Source: an uncultured Eubacteriales bacterium (lineage in GTDB: Bacteria; Bacillota; Clostridia; Lachnospirales; Lachnospiraceae). Taken from it: a DNA stretch of 7,312 nt. The first letter of the stretch is position 1. Each line of letters begins with the position of its first letter. Below are positions 6,801 through 7,312 of the stretch, one piece after another. The stretch covers positions 1 to 7,312 of the forward strand of contig USSL01000080.1 in NCBI GenBank assembly GCA_900557175.1, in the 5' to 3' direction. Below the pieces are notes generated by a model. The model was not told where the DNA came from. It saw only the letters and a list, made by a program, of their open reading frames with translations, and did not search any database. Both the position numbers and the translations under genes were made by a program.

Positions 6801-7062
6801 ACAAAATGCTGTCCGGCTTTTCTTTTTCAATGATCCGTTTCACTGTTGTCAGTGTCAGCGGCTCTATATATATTTTATCGGCCATCATATGATCCGTCAT
6901 AATAGTCGCCGGATTTGAATTGACAAGTACAATTTCTATCCCGTCCTCCTTTAAAGCACGGCACGCCTGTGTTCCCGCATAGTCAAACTCTGCTGCCTGC
7001 CCGATAACAATCGGTCCCGAACCGATGACAAGCACTTTCTTTATATTTGGATTTAACGGCAT
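3844..7062 (-). CDS. carB: Carbamoyl-phosphate synthase large subunit
   Basis: This 1072-residue protein is the size of E. coli CarB (1073) and aligns from end to end by eye. It uses ammonia channelled from CarA, bicarbonate and two ATP to make carbamoyl phosphate for pyrimidine and arginine synthesis. Domains: N-terminal carboxyphosphate ATP-grasp half (1 to about 400; GSGPIVIGQ 14-22, R129, R169, GGSGGG 175-180, E215, Q284, E298, N300), oligomerisation region (about 401-550), carbamate-phosphorylating ATP-grasp half (about 551-930; GSGPIRIGQG 558-567, R707, Q820, E832, N834) and the MGS-like allosteric domain (about 931-1072). Catalytic motifs look intact. In the allosteric domain the nucleotide-pocket stretch reads YIVSISAKG (1006-1014) where E. 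coli has YIINTTSG. Translation is probably coupled to carA: the ATG lies inside the last codons of carA, with GAGGTG just upstream. The last codons run into the 27-bp repeat array. The window does not show whether the operon belongs to arginine or pyrimidine metabolism. Confidence 0.98.
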   Translation of the reverse strand: MPLNPNIKKVLVIGSGPIVIGQAAEFDYAGTQACRALKEDGIEIVLVNSNPATIMTDHMMADKIYIEPLTLTTVKRIIEKEKPDSILSGLGGQTGLTLCMQLAHEGFLERHGIRLLGSMPETIDRAEDRQLFKETMESIGQPCIPSEVVTDVEAALKFADEIGYPVIVRPAFTLGGSGGGIAQNEDMLKEIAQNGLMQSPISQILVERCIAGWKEIEFEVIRDKQGNAITVCSMENFDPVGIHTGDSIVIAPAVTLADREYQMLRSAALKIIDALGVEGGCNCQFALKPDAFEYAVIEVNPRVSRSSALASKATGYPIAKAAAKIAVGYTLDEIKNAVTGTTYAAFEPALDYVAVKFPKWPFDKFVYAKRTLGTQMKATGEVMAISDSFESAIMKAVRGAEIDADSLYVPWAAQLSDTEIRQRLHVQDDHRIFIIYAAIKRGMDIPYIHDVTKIDCWFLSKLAHIAAFENKIEGRPLSFEMYCEGKRLGFTDQALQARSGSDFDFFLMPAYKMVDTCAGEFQAMTPYFYATYQRPDSGGESEAEQFVKHKKKSIVVLGSGPIRIGQGIEFDYASVHCVHILKRLGFEVIIINNNPETVSTDFDTGDRLYFEPLTKEDVAHILDIEKPFGVVVAFGGQTAIKLTKFLDASGVRIIGTSADSIDMAEDRERFDALLETLHIQRPEGYTVMNMTEALAAAEALGYPVLMRPSYVLGGQNMIIAYSDRDIKEYMKIILSHNIKNPVLIDKYIEGRELEVDAVCDGTDILIPGIMEHIERSGVHSGDSIAVCPAVHMDDGLKEMIYETTLKLCRGLHAVGIVNVQYIVSDNQLYVIEVNPRASRTVPYVSKVTGVPVVDLAVQVSLGRKLSDLGYGTGIYPPAGYIAVKVPVFSFEKLGGVDTQLGPEMKSTGEVLGIGRNLKEALYKGFVAAGYKFYREGGVFLTVRNSDKHALAALAEKFLMLGFKLYATQGCAKVISDAGMAVTLVPKIGENEDFNSMTLLESGEIAYIVSISAKGRIPVRDSVKIRRRACELGIVCVTSIDTADALADCLLSGFKEDGVELVDMNHMVRPDDV

Positions 7063-7312
7063 AATGGCACCTCTTTTCTTTTTGCTGCTTCAATCATTTT
7101 TATATATTCATCAAATAAAAAGTCTGTATCTTTCGGCCCGCCGCACGCTTCAGGATGAAACTGCACTGATATTGCCGGTATATTTTTATAAATAAGCCCT
7201 TCATTCGTACCATCATTGACATTGACAAACCACGGCTTGGCCACCGCTTGATCTATACTTTCACCGACAACCGCATAGCCATGATTTTGTGAGGAAATAT
7301 AGACATGCCCTG
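7053..7312 (-). CDS. carA: Carbamoyl-phosphate synthase small subunit, C-terminal end (5'-truncated by the window)
   Basis: Only the last 86 codons are present; the frame stays open to the right edge, so the GTG at 7244 is an internal Val. The fragment is the end of the class I glutamine amidotransferase domain, which hydrolyses glutamine and passes ammonia to CarB. Visible signatures are ISSQNHGYAV (nt 7298-7269 region) and SVQFHPEACGGPKDT, whose His and Glu are the second and third members of the Cys-His-Glu catalytic triad; the nucleophilic Cys lies outside the window. The C-terminus is KRKEVPLCR followed by TAA at 7055-7053. The gene overlaps carB by 10 bases in a different frame, as expected for a translationally coupled carAB pair. 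Confidence 0.95.
   Translation of the reverse strand, partial: GHVYISSQNHGYAVVGESIDQAVAKPWFVNVNDGTNEGLIYKNIPAISVQFHPEACGGPKDTDFLFDEYIKMIEAAKRKEVPLCR
7068..7073 (-). promoter_or_regulatory. Shine-Dalgarno site of carB inside the carA coding region
   Basis: GAGGTG on the minus strand ends five bases before the carB ATG and lies within the last codons of carA. This fixes the carB start at 7062 and supports coupled translation of the two subunits. Confidence 0.75.

Noticed and set aside
7242..7244. GTG as the start of a 63-residue gene
   Set aside because: The frame continues rightward with conserved CarA sequence (ISSQNHGYAV), so this is an internal Val.
1..7312. A new defence, mobile or biosynthetic system
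   Set aside because: All five genes belong to well-known housekeeping families; no transposase, integrase, toxin or unknown gene cluster is visible. Only the repeat array and small structured sites remain unexplained.

Overview
The window looks like a piece of chromosome from an anaerobic, Gram-positive Firmicute, most likely a Lachnospiraceae/Clostridia relative. The clues are the coiled-coil plus 3D-domain secreted protein with a Cys-rich CNCAQCC motif, the stand-alone prolyl-tRNA editing protein, purine-rich Shine-Dalgarno sites, a good sigma-A type promoter, and a ~600-residue aminopeptidase P. This placement is inferred from family resemblance; no rRNA or other marker gene is present.

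Layout. The left end holds the 3' part of a rightward gene for a secreted cell-wall protein (1-1085): a PcsB/CwlO-like coiled coil, an acidic linker and a C-terminal 3D domain. It is followed by an intrinsic terminator (1105-1138), an unexplained inverted repeat (1140-1182) and a rightward gene for a prolyl-tRNA deacylase of the PrdX/ProXp-ala type (1290-1835). That gene meets a leftward aminopeptidase P gene (1886-3679) head-on, with a hairpin terminator between them. The aminopeptidase has its own promoter (3731-3758) and a GC-rich hairpin close to the predicted mRNA 5' end. To its right, on the same leftward strand, is the end of the carAB operon: complete carB (3844-7062) and the last 86 codons of carA (7053-7312), which overlap by 10 bp.

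How the genes work together. CarA and CarB form the glutamine-dependent carbamoyl-phosphate synthetase, which supplies carbamoyl phosphate for pyrimidines and arginine. The other three genes are unrelated housekeeping functions: cell-wall remodelling, tRNA proofreading and proline-peptide turnover. Aminopeptidase P and the Ala-tRNA(Pro) editor both concern proline, but they are in opposite orientation and do not form an operon.

The least ordinary element is a 27-bp tandem repeat (3 units plus a partial one, 3772-3865) between the aminopeptidase and carB. Its carB-proximal unit encodes the last residues and the stop codon of CarB. I see no convincing new multi-gene system. No gene-free stretch exceeds about 205 bp.
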